Assembly (NCBI GenBank): GCA_041912595.1
Contig: JAYRMR010000012.1
Location: 37,236 to 101,235, forward strand
Source: Roseateles_B sp041912595
GTDB lineage: Bacteria > Pseudomonadota > Gammaproteobacteria > Burkholderiales > Burkholderiaceae_C
Direction of reading: 5' to 3'
Length of the DNA: 64,000 nt
Position numbers and translations under genes: made by a program
Notes under the pieces: generated by a model
Database searches by the model: none
Seen by the model: only the letters and a program-made list of their open reading frames with translations
Told to the model about the DNA's origin: nothing
Shown: positions 24,797 to 32,051 of the stretch, in pieces
How the letters are laid out: the number at the start of each line of letters is the position of its first letter
Numbering within the stretch: position 1 is the stretch's first letter

Positions 24797-24919
24797 ACGC
24801 CGACGGGCGTGGGCCGGTGCCGGGGCGGCGTCCCGGGGGCATCGGCGATCGAGGCGCTGCGCATGACACCGCCCGGCGGAGCCGCTAAGCTGCGCACCAT
24901 CCCATCGATGGAGCGTCTC

Positions 24920-25150
24920 ATGCAGGCCCCCGTGCACCGTTTCTCCGACCTTTTCGCGCAGCTCGGCCTGGCCCATGACGCGGCCAGCATCGAGGCCTTC
25001 CTCCTGTCCCATTCGCCCCTGCCGCAGACCATGCGGCTCGAGGAGGCGCCCTGCTGGAACCCGGCTCAGGCGGCGCTGCTGCGTGAGGAGCTCCGTGCCG
25101 ATGCGGACTGGGCCGAGCTGGTCGACCAGCTCAACGCCGCCCTGCGCTGA
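24920..25150 (+). CDS. DUF2789 family protein
   Basis: A 76-residue small acidic protein of the DUF2789 family. The conserved opening HRFSDLFAQLGLAHD is followed by IEAFLLSHSPLP, then a PCWNPAQAALLREEL helix and a final DWAELVDQLNAALR helix. ATG at 24920 is chosen because GGAG lies 6 bases before it and the family usually starts two to four residues before this helix. The other ATG at 24908 would add four residues. The family has no established function but is common next to anaerobic and stress genes in betaproteobacteria. Confidence 0.85.
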   Translation: MQAPVHRFSDLFAQLGLAHDAASIEAFLLSHSPLPQTMRLEEAPCWNPAQAALLREELRADADWAELVDQLNAALR

Positions 25151-25318
25151 CCGGCGCAGGCGCCCCGGCGTGACGCGCTGCACGTGTCCGCGGGCCGCTG
25201 GCCCGGCGGGCTAGCACGGCGGCGGCCGAGGCGGCGAAAAGCCAAACTGCATCAAGGATTCCCGTAGCGAGCGTCCCTAGACTGGCGCCTCGATTCACCA
25301 GAGGCCGGGAGTCTCGCC

Positions 25319-26110
25319 ATGGAGTTATTGCGTCGCCGTCAGTGCCTGCTGTGGATGCCCGCCCTGTGCTTCGCCGGGTACGTCCATGCGGAAGTCCGGG
25401 ACCTGCCGGATGCCATCAACAAGGCCGGCCGGCTGCGCATGCTCAGCCAGCGCTGCGCCAAGGCCTATCTCGCCCTCGGGCAGAAGGTGCGCACCGAGCA
25501 GGCCGAGAAGGTCCTGGCGGATTCGATGGCGCTCTTCGATCGCCATCTCGTGGAGCTGCGCGCCTATGCGCATGCCGCGCCCATCGCGAAGGTTTACGAG
25601 CAGATGGACAGCAGCTGGAGTGCCTTCAAGCTCCTGCTGGTGGGCGAGCGCCCGAGTGCCAAGGGCGCCGATGCCGTGATGGCGGCTGCCACGCAGGTGC
25701 TGGCATTGGCCCAGCAGGGGACGGCGCTGCTGGAGCAGTCGTCCGGCAAGCCCGTGGGGCGGCTGGTCAACCTTGCGGGGCGTCAGCGCATGCTCAGCCA
25801 GCGCATGGCCGCCACCTACCTCGGCGCCGCCTGGGGCGTACAGGCCGATGTCCTCTCACGCCAGCTCAACCAGGCCCGCGAAGAGTTCACGCAGGCCCAG
25901 GCCGTGCTCAAGGCCGCGCCCGAGACCAGCGCCGGTCTGCGCAGCGAGCTCGAGATGGTCGACCAGCAGTACGTGTTCTTCGATGCCGCGCTGCGAGCGC
26001 TCAAGCCGGGCAACACGGACACGCGCTCGCTCAGCGAGGTCTTCACCACCAGCGAGCGCATCCTGCAGCTCATGGACGAGGTGACGGCGCAGTTCGCGCG
26101 CCTGGCCTGA
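25319..26110 (+). CDS. Secreted protein with two PilJ-type (P-box) sensor repeats
   Basis: A 263-residue protein with a signal peptide (hydrophobic residues 10-22, cleavage after YVHA) and no transmembrane anchor after it. Two copies of the PilJ/NarX P-box-like helix are present: INKAGRLRMLSQRCAKAYLA (about residues 33-52) and VNLAGRQRMLSQRMAATYLG (about 149-168). The remainder is all-helical, so the protein probably forms two four-helix bundles in the periplasm. In NarX-type sensors the equivalent helix binds nitrate or nitrite. Here no histidine kinase or chemotaxis domain is attached, so it may buffer or present a ligand to a partner. GGGAG lies 8 bases before the ATG. It sits at the edge of the NO/anaerobic block. 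Confidence 0.82.
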   Translation: MELLRRRQCLLWMPALCFAGYVHAEVRDLPDAINKAGRLRMLSQRCAKAYLALGQKVRTEQAEKVLADSMALFDRHLVELRAYAHAAPIAKVYEQMDSSWSAFKLLLVGERPSAKGADAVMAAATQVLALAQQGTALLEQSSGKPVGRLVNLAGRQRMLSQRMAATYLGAAWGVQADVLSRQLNQAREEFTQAQAVLKAAPETSAGLRSELEMVDQQYVFFDAALRALKPGNTDTRSLSEVFTTSERILQLMDEVTAQFARLA

Positions 26111-26146
26111 GCGACGTCGGCGCGACCTGAGGCACCGGGCGCCGGT

Positions 26147-26731
26147 TCAGGCCGGCCCGGCCCCGACCTCGACCTCGACCTCGGCCTCGGCCTCGGCCTC
26201 GACCTCGATCATGCAGCGCACCCAGCGGTGCGCGGCCGGGTCCGGACGGAACGCATGCAGCTGTCGCGCGATGAGGCTGTCGGACTCCCGGAACACCAGC
26301 CCCTGCAAGTCCCCGCTGTGCGAGACGGTGCGCCGCCACAGCCGCCTCACCTCCGTACTGCCGGTACTCCCCGTACTCCCGACGCTGTCGGGCGCCAACG
26401 CGTCCAGCACATGCAGCCGCAGCCCGCCGCATCCCCAGTCGAGGGCCGGTCCGGTGAAGACCAGCAGCTCGCGTGCGCCGGCCCGCAGCACCAGCCCGGC
26501 GTGGGCGTGCCGCAGGCGGTCCGGCGGGAACACCCAGACCGGCACCTGCTCCCGACCGACGGGCACGAGAAAGCCGGTGGACCGGGCCGCTCGGGCGGGC
26601 GTGGCGGGGCGGTCGGGGGCCGGGGCGATGGTCCGTCTGTGAGGGGCGGTGTGGGAGGGCGTGTGGGAAGGCGGGGTGTCGAGATCGTCGGCGGCGGGCG
26701 GGTCGTCGGGCACCTGGGGCAGGGCGTTCAT
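26147..26731 (-). CDS. Hypothetical protein with Glu-Val/Glu-Ala dipeptide tail
   Basis: A 194-residue protein that I do not recognise. The first about 50 residues are rich in Pro, Thr, His and Asp and likely disordered. A folded-looking middle (STGFLVPVGREQVPVWVFPP, then VLRAGARELLVFTGPAL) could form a small beta domain. A GSTGSTGST tract follows near residue 115, and the C terminus is a run of seven E-V/E-A dipeptides produced by the hexamer repeat at 26165-26206. ATG at 26731 is taken; ATG at 26806 would add 25 residues. No Shine-Dalgarno sequence is obvious for either. Coding is supported mainly by the open frame and amino-acid composition, so it may be poorly conserved. Confidence 0.5.
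   Translation of the reverse strand: MNALPQVPDDPPAADDLDTPPSHTPSHTAPHRRTIAPAPDRPATPARAARSTGFLVPVGREQVPVWVFPPDRLRHAHAGLVLRAGARELLVFTGPALDWGCGGLRLHVLDALAPDSVGSTGSTGSTEVRRLWRRTVSHSGDLQGLVFRESDSLIARQLHAFRPDPAAHRWVRCMIEVEAEAEAEVEVEVGAGPA
26165..26206. repeat. Seven tandem hexamers (gacctc/ggcctc)
   Basis: Seven contiguous 6-base units, three gacctc, three ggcctc and one gacctc, lie inside the end of the hypothetical gene on the minus strand and encode alternating Glu and Val/Ala. Slippage of whole units would keep the frame, so the tail length may vary between strains. Confidence 0.85.
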
Positions 26732-26902
26732 GTCGAGTGCGGCGGGCGGGTGGTGAGCCACGCCACGGGCCGGCGGGGCCATGCGCGCATCTGAGCAGTC
26801 AGCCATGAAGCTGTGATGACGGGGCGCGCACCGGTCGGGAGGCCTTGGTGAAGGCGGATGCCGCCGCGGCGCCGGCCGGGCCCCGCATGCTAGGCTTTGC
26901 GC

Positions 26903-27511
26903 ATGAACAAGCCCGCACTCATCTACTTCGACGCCCCGGTCAGCCGCGGCGAGGAATGCCGCCTGGCGCTGCACCTGGCCGGCGTGGACTTCGAGGACCG
27001 CCGCCTCCCGATGGCGGACTGGCCGGCCCTGAAGCCCTCGACGCCCTATGGCTCGCTGCCGGTGCTCGAGCTGCCCGGTCAGCCGCCGCTGGCCCAGACG
27101 AACGCCATCCTGGTGCTGATCGGCCGTCAGCATGGCCTGCACCCGGCGGACGCCCTGGAGGCCGCGCGCCACGAATCCGTGATGGCCCATGTCGAGGACC
27201 TGCGCGCCGCGGTGGGCCCCACCATCCGCATGGAGGCCGACGAGAAGCGCCGCGTCCGCGAGGCCCTGGTCGCTGGCTTCCTGCCGCAATGGGCCGCCGC
27301 GGCCGAGCGCCAGATCGTCTCGGCCCCGTTCTTCGGCGGCGAGCGGCTGCAGGTGGTGGACCTGAAGCTGCACATGGCCGTGCGCTGGTTCCTGGGCGGC
27401 AAGGTCGACCACATCCCGGCCGACATCTTCGCCGGCTACCCGCGCCTCATGGGCATTCACGATGCCGTGCGGGACCACGCCGGCGTCCAGGCCTGGTACG
27501 CCCGGGGCTGA
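26903..27511 (+). CDS. Glutathione S-transferase family protein
   Basis: A 202-residue two-domain GST. The thioredoxin-like N-terminal half begins LIYFDAPVSRGEECRLAL with a Tyr/Ser active-site region. It continues to KPSTPYGSLPVLEL with the cis-proline, then the glutathione-binding AQTNAILVLIGRQ. The helical C-terminal half includes QVVDLKLHMAVRWFLGG. The closest animal counterparts are sigma-class GSTs. It conjugates or reduces with glutathione in the cytoplasm; the substrate is unknown. ATG at 26903 is used; an upstream TTG would add only two residues. Confidence 0.87.
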   Translation: MNKPALIYFDAPVSRGEECRLALHLAGVDFEDRRLPMADWPALKPSTPYGSLPVLELPGQPPLAQTNAILVLIGRQHGLHPADALEAARHESVMAHVEDLRAAVGPTIRMEADEKRRVREALVAGFLPQWAAAAERQIVSAPFFGGERLQVVDLKLHMAVRWFLGGKVDHIPADIFAGYPRLMGIHDAVRDHAGVQAWYARG

Positions 27512-27541
27512 GCCCGCGCCCGCGGGCGGGTGCGCGGGGGC

Positions 27542-27574
27542 TTGACCTTGCCATGGGGGCAAGCTGCACAGTGC
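27542..27574 (+). promoter_or_regulatory. CueR/MerR-type promoter before the copper cluster
   Basis: TTGACC (-35, 27542-27547) is followed by the inverted repeat CTTGCC-atggg-GGCAAG (27547-27563) lying in the -35/-10 spacer, as in CueR/HmrR copper-responsive promoters of the form ACCTTGCC-N-GGCAAGGT. A 19-bp spacer would place the -10 at 27567, where the sequence is weak. The genes downstream are copper-related. No MerR-family gene is in the window, so the activator must be encoded elsewhere. Confidence 0.65.
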
Positions 27575-27635
27575 GGCGCCATGGCAGGGCCACAGGCCCA
27601 CGCTCCCGGTCCGTTCACCTCCATTCACCCTTTTC

Positions 27636-28055
27636 ATGCATCTGATCCTGCGACTCGCACTGGCTTGTCTGCTGGTCCTGGGCCTGCCGCTCCAGGGCCT
27701 GGCGGCCTGGGCGATGCCCGCCGGTGTCATGAAGACGGGGTCGGGGCCCGTCGCGTTTGCCGCTCCCATGGCGGATCAACCGGAGGCCGCTGCGCCGCCG
27801 GCTGCGGCAGAAGCGTTCGATGGATGCCCGGATCATGCGGCCGGCGGCGTGGACGCCCCTGCCGCCGCGGGCCGCACCTGCCAGGACTGCAAGGTCTGCG
27901 CGCATGGCGTCCTGAGCGTCGTGGCGCTGGTGCCGTCGCCGCTCGCCGTGCCACCGGCCCCCGGGGCGTCTGCCCGCTGGCCCGCCCCGCTGCTCACGCC
28001 CGAGTCGCCCTGGCCTGCGGGGCTGGAGCGCCCCCCGCGGCGCGGCCACGCCTGA
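27636..28055 (+). CDS. Small secreted Cys-rich protein of the copper cluster (DUF2946-like)
   Basis: A 139-residue protein with a signal peptide (hydrophobic residues 5-24, cleavage near LAAWA). The mature part is Ala/Pro-rich. It contains one C-P-D-H element and a CQDCKVC cluster, which together with nearby His could bind copper. The C-terminal pattern, ending GLERPPRRGHA, resembles DUF2946-type proteins found before TolC and copper-oxidase genes in Burkholderiales. It is the first gene after the CueR-type promoter. Overall sequence conservation is low, so the family call is tentative; secretion is well supported. Confidence 0.65.
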   Translation: MHLILRLALACLLVLGLPLQGLAAWAMPAGVMKTGSGPVAFAAPMADQPEAAAPPAAAEAFDGCPDHAAGGVDAPAAAGRTCQDCKVCAHGVLSVVALVPSPLAVPPAPGASARWPAPLLTPESPWPAGLERPPRRGHA

Positions 28056-28167
28056 GGTCGCGGCGGCGCTCCAGCATGGCCCTCATGCGCGCGCGCCCGT
28101 CGCCCTCCTGGCGCCCCCGATCCCATGTGGCCCGCCCATCCCGTCAAGCGGCACCGATCCGCGCCGG

Positions 28168-29694
28168 ATGGCCGACTCCTTCCCGTCTTCCATGCTGCCC
28201 ATGCACACTTCTGACACAGGGCCTCACCGCGAGCCCGAATCGCGCCTCCCTGGCTCCCCTGGCCGCTCCCTGAACGACACCGCCGTGCCGCCCGCCGGCC
28301 GCTGGCGGACCCTGCTGCTGGCGCTGGCGCCCCTGGCCCTGAGCGCCTGCGCCAGCCTGGCACCGGACGGGGGCGTGGCCCCGGTCGAGCAGGCCGCGCG
28401 CCAGCAGCTCCAGGCCGAACTCCAGGCCGCACGGACCTCGCAGGACCAGGACCGCATCGCCGCGCGGGTGGCCGAGCTGCTGCGCTCGCCGCTCAGTGCC
28501 GATGCCGCCGTGCAGATCGCGCTGCTCAACAACCGCGGCCTGCAGGCCAGCCTGCAGTCGCTGGGCATTGCCGAGGCCGAACTGGTGCAGGCCAGCCGCC
28601 TGCCCAATCCGCGCTTCACGCTGGGCCGTCTGCAGCGCGGCGACGAGCGCGAGATCGAGCGCAGCGTGGGCTTCGACCTCGGCAGCCTCGTCACGCTGCC
28701 GATGCGCCGCCACGTGCAGCTGCAGCGTCAGCAGGGCGTGCAGCGCAGCGTGACGCTGGAGATGCTGCGTCTCGCCTCGGACACCCGCAAGGCCTACTAC
28801 ACCGCCCTGGCGGCCGAGCAGACGCTGGCCTACCGGCGTGACGCCCAGGCCGCCGCCGAGGCCGGTGCCGAGCTGGCGCGACGCATGCAGAAGGCTGGCA
28901 ACTGGAGCGCCCTCGACCAGGCGCGGGAAGAGGGCTTTCTGGCGGAGACCCGCCTCGGCGTGCTGCGCGCCGAACTCCTGCGCACCAGCACCCGCGAGCG
29001 CCTGGCCCGCCTGCTGGGCGTGGATGACGCCCAGGCCCTGAGCCTGCCGGAGCGGCTGCCGGAGCTCCCGGCGACGGCCGAGGAACGGACGGGCATCGAG
29101 CAGCAGGCCCTGCAGACCCGGCTGGATCTGCAGGCCGCCCGCACCCAGCTCGCGGCGAGCGCCCGCAGCCTCGGGCTCAGCAAGGTCACGCGCCTGGTGG
29201 ACGGCTTCGAGCTCGCGCTGAAGCTCAACAGCGCAACGGACGCCCCGCGCCAGACCGGGGCCGAGATCAGCTTCGAGATCCCCCTGTTCGATAGCGGCGA
29301 CGCCCGCGTGGCGCAGGCCGAGGCGCGCTATCTGCAGGATGCCCATCGTGCCGCGCAGATCGCCGTCGAGGCGCGCTCGGAGGTGCGCGAGGCCTACCAG
29401 ACCTACCGCGCGGCCCATGAGGTCGCCCGGCACTACCGCGACGAGCTGCTGCCGCTCGCCCGCCGCGTCTCCCAGGAGCAGCTGCTGCGCTACAACGGCA
29501 TGTTCATCGGCGTCTTCGAGCTGCTGGCCGACGCCCGCACGCAGATCGGCGTCGTCAACGCCTCGCTCGAGGCCCTGCGCGACTTCTGGCTGGCGCAGGC
29601 GGACCTGGACATGGCCCTGGTCGGCCGCCCCGGCCCCACGGCCCTGGGCGCCGCCGCTGCCGACGCCGACAGCCCCCGCCCCGCCGCGCACTGA
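28168..29694 (+). CDS. TolC-family outer-membrane efflux lipoprotein (CusC-like)
   Basis: An outer-membrane factor of about 500 residues. A lipobox LALSAC puts lipidation at the cysteine near residue 61 of the longest frame. Two OEP repeats follow with long helices: AAVQIALLNNRGLQASLQSL in the first and GAEISFEIPLFDSGDARVAQ in the second. The lipobox is unusually far from ATG 28168. A GTG at 28285 would give a normal 21-residue lipoprotein signal, so the true start may be there. It is followed 11 bases later by the multicopper oxidase. No RND permease or adaptor is adjacent, so it must pair with components elsewhere or serve the secreted oxidase. Confidence 0.85.
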   Translation: MADSFPSSMLPMHTSDTGPHREPESRLPGSPGRSLNDTAVPPAGRWRTLLLALAPLALSACASLAPDGGVAPVEQAARQQLQAELQAARTSQDQDRIAARVAELLRSPLSADAAVQIALLNNRGLQASLQSLGIAEAELVQASRLPNPRFTLGRLQRGDEREIERSVGFDLGSLVTLPMRRHVQLQRQQGVQRSVTLEMLRLASDTRKAYYTALAAEQTLAYRRDAQAAAEAGAELARRMQKAGNWSALDQAREEGFLAETRLGVLRAELLRTSTRERLARLLGVDDAQALSLPERLPELPATAEERTGIEQQALQTRLDLQAARTQLAASARSLGLSKVTRLVDGFELALKLNSATDAPRQTGAEISFEIPLFDSGDARVAQAEARYLQDAHRAAQIAVEARSEVREAYQTYRAAHEVARHYRDELLPLARRVSQEQLLRYNGMFIGVFELLADARTQIGVVNASLEALRDFWLAQADLDMALVGRPGPTALGAAAADADSPRPAAH

Positions 29695-29705
29695 AAGGAC
29701 ACCCC

Positions 29706-31130
29706 ATGTTTTCCCGTCGCAACTTCTTCCGCGGCGCGGGCGCGCTGACGGCCGCCGTGTCCGCCGCCTCCGTCAGCCGTGTCGCGCTGGCCGCCTTGCC
29801 GGAGGCCGTCCAGCAGACCCGGCCCGACACCATGCCGCCCCTGCAGCCGGCCAGTGGCCGGCCCTACCGCCCGGTCGTGACGCTCAACGGCTGGACCCTG
29901 CCGTTCCGCATGAACCAGGGCGTCAAGGAATTCCATCTGGTCGCGGAGCCGGTGCAGCGCGAGCTCGCACCGGGCATGACCGCCCGCCTGTGGGGCTACA
30001 ACGGCCAGTCGCCGGGGCCCACCATCGAGGTCGTCGAGGGCGACCGCGTGCGCGTCTTCGTGACCAACCGCCTGCCCGAGCACACCAGCATGCATTGGCA
30101 CGGCCAGCGCCTGCCCAATGGCATGGACGGCGTCTCCGGCCTGACGCAGACGGCCATCCAGCCCGGCCAGACCTATGTCTACGAGTTCGAGGCGCGCCGC
30201 CCCGGCAGCTTCATGTACCACCCGCATGCCGACGAGATGACGCAGATGGCGATGGGCATGATGGGCCTGTGGATCACGCATCCCAAGGGGCGGCACCCGC
30301 TCATCGACGAGGTGGACCGCGACTTCTGTTTCCTGCTCAACGCCTTCGACATCGACCCGGGCTCCGCCACGCCGCGCATCATGACGATGCTGGACTTCAA
30401 CCTCTGGTGCTGGAACAGCCGCGTCTTCCCCGGCATCGACACCCTGAACGTCCGCAAGAACGACAAGGTGCGCATCCGCGTGGGCAACCTCACGATGACC
30501 AACCACCCCATCCACCTGCACGGGCACGAGTTCACCGTCACGGGCACCGATGGCGGCCCCGTCCCCAAGACGGCCCGTTGGCCGGAGGTGACGACGGACA
30601 TCGCCGTCGGGCAGATGCGGCAGGTCGAATTCGTGGCCGACGAGGAGGGCGACTGGGCCTTCCACTGCCACAAGAGCCACCACACGATGAACGCGATGGG
30701 ACACCAGGTGCCCACGATGATCGGCGTGCCTCAGCAGGACCTGGCCGACAAGATCTCGCGGCTCGTGCCGGACTACATGGCCATGGGCGAGCGCGGCATG
30801 GCCGAGATGGGCGCCATGCAGATGCCCCTGCCGGACAACACGCTGCCGATGATGACGGGCGAGGGCCCCTTCGGTGGCGTCGAGATGGGCGGCATGTTCT
30901 CCATCCTCAAGGTGCGCAAGGGCCAGAAGGCGGGGGACTACAGCGATCCGGGCTGGTTCCAGCACCCCGCCGGCACGCAGGCCCGGCTGTGGACGGGCCC
31001 CGCGCCCCAGGCGCCTCGCAGCGATGCGGCCGGCGGACAGGCGATGCCGCGCCAGACGCCCGCCGCAGGCGGGAGCGTGGACCTGCGCGTGCGCAAGTCC
31101 GGTGGCCATGGCGGCCACGGAGAGCACTGA
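29706..31130 (+). CDS. Multicopper oxidase (copper-tolerance type, Tat-exported)
   Basis: A 474-residue periplasmic oxidase with a twin-arginine signal (SRRNFFRGAGAL, cleavage near RVALA). All four copper-binding motifs are visible: TSMHWHGQRLPNG, MYHPHADEM, HPIHLHGHEF and WAFHCHKSHHTM, the last holding the type 1 Cys and flanking His. A Met-rich stretch near residues 355-400 (AMGERGMAEMGAMQMPLP) may bind extra Cu(I), as in CueO. It probably oxidises Cu(I) to the less toxic Cu(II). A 10-bp hairpin follows the stop. The order of Cys-rich protein, TolC and oxidase behind a CueR-type promoter makes this a copper-resistance cluster. Confidence 0.9.
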   Translation: MFSRRNFFRGAGALTAAVSAASVSRVALAALPEAVQQTRPDTMPPLQPASGRPYRPVVTLNGWTLPFRMNQGVKEFHLVAEPVQRELAPGMTARLWGYNGQSPGPTIEVVEGDRVRVFVTNRLPEHTSMHWHGQRLPNGMDGVSGLTQTAIQPGQTYVYEFEARRPGSFMYHPHADEMTQMAMGMMGLWITHPKGRHPLIDEVDRDFCFLLNAFDIDPGSATPRIMTMLDFNLWCWNSRVFPGIDTLNVRKNDKVRIRVGNLTMTNHPIHLHGHEFTVTGTDGGPVPKTARWPEVTTDIAVGQMRQVEFVADEEGDWAFHCHKSHHTMNAMGHQVPTMIGVPQQDLADKISRLVPDYMAMGERGMAEMGAMQMPLPDNTLPMMTGEGPFGGVEMGGMFSILKVRKGQKAGDYSDPGWFQHPAGTQARLWTGPAPQAPRSDAAGGQAMPRQTPAAGGSVDLRVRKSGGHGGHGEH

Positions 31131-31149
31131 GCCGCGCTGATCGGGCCCA

Positions 31150-31183
31150 TCGAGGGCGCACCGCCATGCCGGCGCGCCCTCGA
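31150..31183 (+). terminator. Hairpin after the copper cluster
   Basis: TCGAGGGCGC (31150-31159) and GCGCCCTCGA (31174-31183) form a perfect 10-bp stem with a 14-base loop, 19 bases after the oxidase stop. There is no T-run, so termination may need Rho or be inefficient. Confidence 0.45.
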
Positions 31184-31273
31184 CGGCGGCGGGATCGTTG
31201 TGCACGGGTGTATATTTCGGTCCGGCCGTCAGCGCAGCGGTGTCCGCTGCCCGGTCTCGATGAGGACGCCCCC

Positions 31274-32041
31274 GTGAACCCGATGCCGATCTCCCGCGCC
31301 CTGCGCCAGCTGGCCTGTCTTGCCCTCATGACCGTCGGCCTGGGGGCGCAGGCGGCCGACCTCACGGTGTCTGCCGCGGCCAGCCTCAGCAATGCCTTCA
31401 AGGAGCTGGCACCGGGCTTCGAGGCGCAGCATCCGGGCACGCGTGTGCTGCTGAATTTCGGCGCCTCCGATGCCCTGCTGGCCCAGATCAGCAAGGGGGC
31501 GCCCGTGGACGTCTTCGCCTCGGCCGACCAGGACACGATGGACCGCGCGGACGCCCAGAAGGCGCTGCTGGCCGGCACGCGGCGCAATTTCGTGAGCAAC
31601 CGCCTGGTGCTGGTGGTGCCGGCGTCGGGGGCGGTGCCGGTCAAGGCATTGACGGATCTGAAGGAGGCCGCCGTGCAGCGCGTGGCACTCGGCAAGCCCG
31701 AGGGTGTGCCGGCCGGTCGCTATGCCCGCGGCGCGCTCGAGGCGGCGCGTCTGTGGCCGGTGGTGTCTGCCAAGGCCGTGTACGCCAGCAATGTGCGCCA
31801 GGCCCTGGACTACGTCGCCCGCGGCGAGGTGGACGCCGGCTTCGTCTACGCCACGGACGCGGCGGTGCAGCCCGACAAGGTCCGCGTGGTGACGGTGGTG
31901 CCGACGGAAGCGCCCATCCGCTACCCCGTCGCGGCGGTGGCCGGCGGGGCGCAGGCCGAGGCGGCCCGCCAGTTCATCGACTACCTGCTGACGCCTGCCG
32001 CCCAGGCGGTGCTCGCGAAGCACGGCTTCCTGGCCCCCTGA
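31274..32041 (+). CDS. modA: Molybdate ABC transporter substrate-binding protein ModA
   Basis: A 255-residue periplasmic binding protein with a signal peptide (cleavage after AQAA). The mature start DLTVSAAASLSNAFKELAPGF and the motifs GASDALLAQI and KGAPVDVFASAD carry the serines that hold molybdate. NVRQALDYVARGEVDAGFVY near the C terminus is also typical. GTG at 31274 is preferred over ATG 31283 because GAGG ends 8 bases before it. No modB or modC follows: the next gene is on the other strand, 10 bases away. It is therefore an orphan binding protein whose permease must be elsewhere. Tungstate or another oxyanion cannot be excluded. Confidence 0.88.
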   Translation: MNPMPISRALRQLACLALMTVGLGAQAADLTVSAAASLSNAFKELAPGFEAQHPGTRVLLNFGASDALLAQISKGAPVDVFASADQDTMDRADAQKALLAGTRRNFVSNRLVLVVPASGAVPVKALTDLKEAAVQRVALGKPEGVPAGRYARGALEAARLWPVVSAKAVYASNVRQALDYVARGEVDAGFVYATDAAVQPDKVRVVTVVPTEAPIRYPVAAVAGGAQAEAARQFIDYLLTPAAQAVLAKHGFLAP

Positions 32042-32051
32042 GGGCCCGCAC

